Translations under genes and position numbers: made by a program | In this document: positions 19,600 through 20,380 of the stretch, piece after piece | Layout: each line of letters starts with the position of its first letter | Position numbering within the stretch: position 1 is the stretch's first letter | From: Spirogloea muscicola | Lineage: Eukaryota > Streptophyta > Zygnematophyceae > Spirogloeales > Spirogloeaceae | DNA length: 20,380 nucleotides | Assembly: GCA_009602725.1 (NCBI GenBank) | Contig: WELB01000003.1 | Location: forward strand, 319,851-340,230 | Reading direction: 5' to 3' | Notes under the pieces: model-generated | Database searches by the model: none | Told to the model about the DNA's origin: nothing | The model's input: the letters and a program-made list of their open reading frames with translations, nothing else

Positions 19600-19931
19600 T
19601 GTTTAGGCTGGCCTCTCACAGCCATTGCCGTGTAGTCAAGAGCTATTTTCCAGTAGAGGGCGATTGCTGTGATTGCCCTTGTTTTCCCAGGGCCAGCCCT
19701 GGAAAAACCAACAGTTCGAAGTGGCCAGAAAACGAACAGTTCTTCGAGTGTAAGGGAACGTCTGCGAAAGGCCAGCCCAGAGAAATGAACCAGAATATGA
19801 TAAAGGGCTTGCCCATTGAGGATAGGGGCTGGAAAAAGCCAGCCCAAAAAAGAATAACAAAGGACGAGAAGGGGCCAGGGGAAGTACGAAGAACAACAAG
19901 CACAAAAAGAAGCGAAGCTGCTACGAAGCAC
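19600..19931 (-). repeat. Dispersed repeat block, inverted relative to the left edge
   Basis: The reverse complement of 19829-19931 matches 1000-1104, and that of 19766-19832 matches 1201-1262; the 1119-1200 unit is missing at the corresponding place. Position 19604-19632 (GGCTGGCCTCTCACAGCC) also resembles the core of the approximately 77-bp unit. A long minus-strand open frame (20264-19422) runs through both this block and the foldback, but its encoded sequence looks like repeat translated by chance and is not annotated as a gene. Confidence 0.7.
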
Positions 19932-19957
19932 CCTGCTAAGCAACCTCAGGTCTGAGA

Positions 19958-20380
19958 GACTGGGTTCCTGGAAGCGGGTCCCCTGGCCAGAGCCAGAGGC
20001 GGCAGCGAGGGCTCTGCCCGCACGCAGGTGCAGCGCGCGGGCCATAGACCGCTGCAGCGAGACGGCCAAGCGCATGCGGTACACCTGCGCTAGCGACCCT
20101 GCTGCATGGGAGTCCACCGGCTCCCCATGGAAGCGGCGGACAATGGCGTGGCGTGAGAGCTCGAGCCACCTCAACCAGCTCTCACGCCACGCCATTGTCC
20201 GCCGCTTCCATGGGGAGCCGGTGGACTCCCATGCAGCAGGGTCGCTAGCGCAGGTGTACCGCATGCGCTTGGCCGTCTCGCTGCAGCGGTCTATGGCCCG
20301 CGCGCTGCACCTGCGTGCGGGCAGAGCCCTCGCTGCCGCCTCTGGCTCTGGCCAGGGGACCCGCTTCCAGGAACCCAGTC
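19958..20380. repeat. Perfect 204-bp inverted repeat (foldback) with 15-nt spacer
   Basis: Arm 1 is 19958-20161 and arm 2 is 20177-20380, with 20162-20176 as spacer; paired positions sum to 40338. Comparing the arms base by base I found no mismatch. Arm 2 ends exactly at the window end, so the repeat may be longer. Its GC-rich composition is like promoters and first exons elsewhere in the window. It may be real or an assembly or chimeric-read artefact at a contig end. Confidence 0.97.
20161..20380 (+). other. Possible ABC1/ADCK-like kinase coding fragment
   Basis: One + frame is open to the window end and reads VRRFHGEPVDSHAAGSLAQV followed by YRMRL. The stretch EPVxxxAAGSLAQVYR (GSLAQVYR at 20239-20262) resembles the Ala-rich nucleotide-binding loop of ABC1/ADCK/UbiB atypical kinases (typically PxAxxSxxQVYxA), proteins of quinone metabolism in mitochondria and plastids. 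The same peptide is encoded on the minus strand at 20099-20076 because of the foldback. No upstream KxGQ motif, no lysine pair and no downstream catalytic loop are in the window, so this is one short motif only. Confidence 0.3.

Noticed and set aside
19422-20264. 280-codon minus-strand open frame
   Set aside because: It crosses the foldback and the dispersed repeat block, its protein changes character at the repeat edges, and no domain is visible. It is best explained by low stop density in repeat sequence.
1-20380. Prokaryotic features: operons, CRISPR arrays, Shine-Dalgarno sites, phage or insertion sequences
   Set aside because: All convincing genes have spliceosomal introns and eukaryote-specific functions; no spaced direct-repeat array was seen.

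Overview
This is a nuclear window from a eukaryote, most likely a green alga of the trebouxiophyte type (Chlorella, Coccomyxa or Trebouxia-like). I base this on genes with many short GT-AG introns (about 75-300 nt), first exons and promoters that are very GC-rich while gene bodies are close to balanced, candidate TGTAA-type poly(A) signals, and proteins that most resemble plant and algal family members. The species call is inference; no database was searched.

Layout. Positions 1-1300 are repeat-rich and hold the C-terminal relic of a LINE-type reverse transcriptase, bracketed by copies of an approximately 77-bp repeat. Five complete housekeeping-type genes follow in strictly alternating orientation: a cytochrome b561-domain protein (+, 1440-2501), a kinesin-5 motor (-, 9679-3703, 23 exons, 1003 aa), an HRD1/synoviolin ER ubiquitin ligase (+, 10423-13486, 7 exons), the spliceosomal core protein SmD2 (-, 14765-14059, 3 exons) and a DUF1664 membrane/coiled-coil protein (+, 15119 to about 18.4 kb). 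Kinesin-5/HRD1 and SmD2/DUF1664 are head-to-head pairs sharing 743-bp and 353-bp GC-rich intergenic regions. The cyt b561/kinesin and HRD1/SmD2 ends converge.

From about 18.4 kb to 19.6 kb I see no gene. Positions 19.6-19.93 kb carry the same repeat family as the left edge, in the opposite orientation. The last 423 bases are a perfect 204-bp foldback with a 15-nt spacer that runs to the window end and may contain an ABC1/ADCK-like kinase coding fragment.

The genes do not form a pathway or an operon-like system; they serve membrane electron transfer, mitosis, ER-associated degradation, splicing and an organelle/membrane protein of unknown function. I found no convincing new multi-gene system. 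The most interesting items are the terminal foldback, the repeat-bracketed RT relic with its dispersed repeat family, the GC-rich divergent promoters, and the Gln/Ala-rich tail of the HRD1 protein. All splice models were built by eye from splice-site phase and family similarity.
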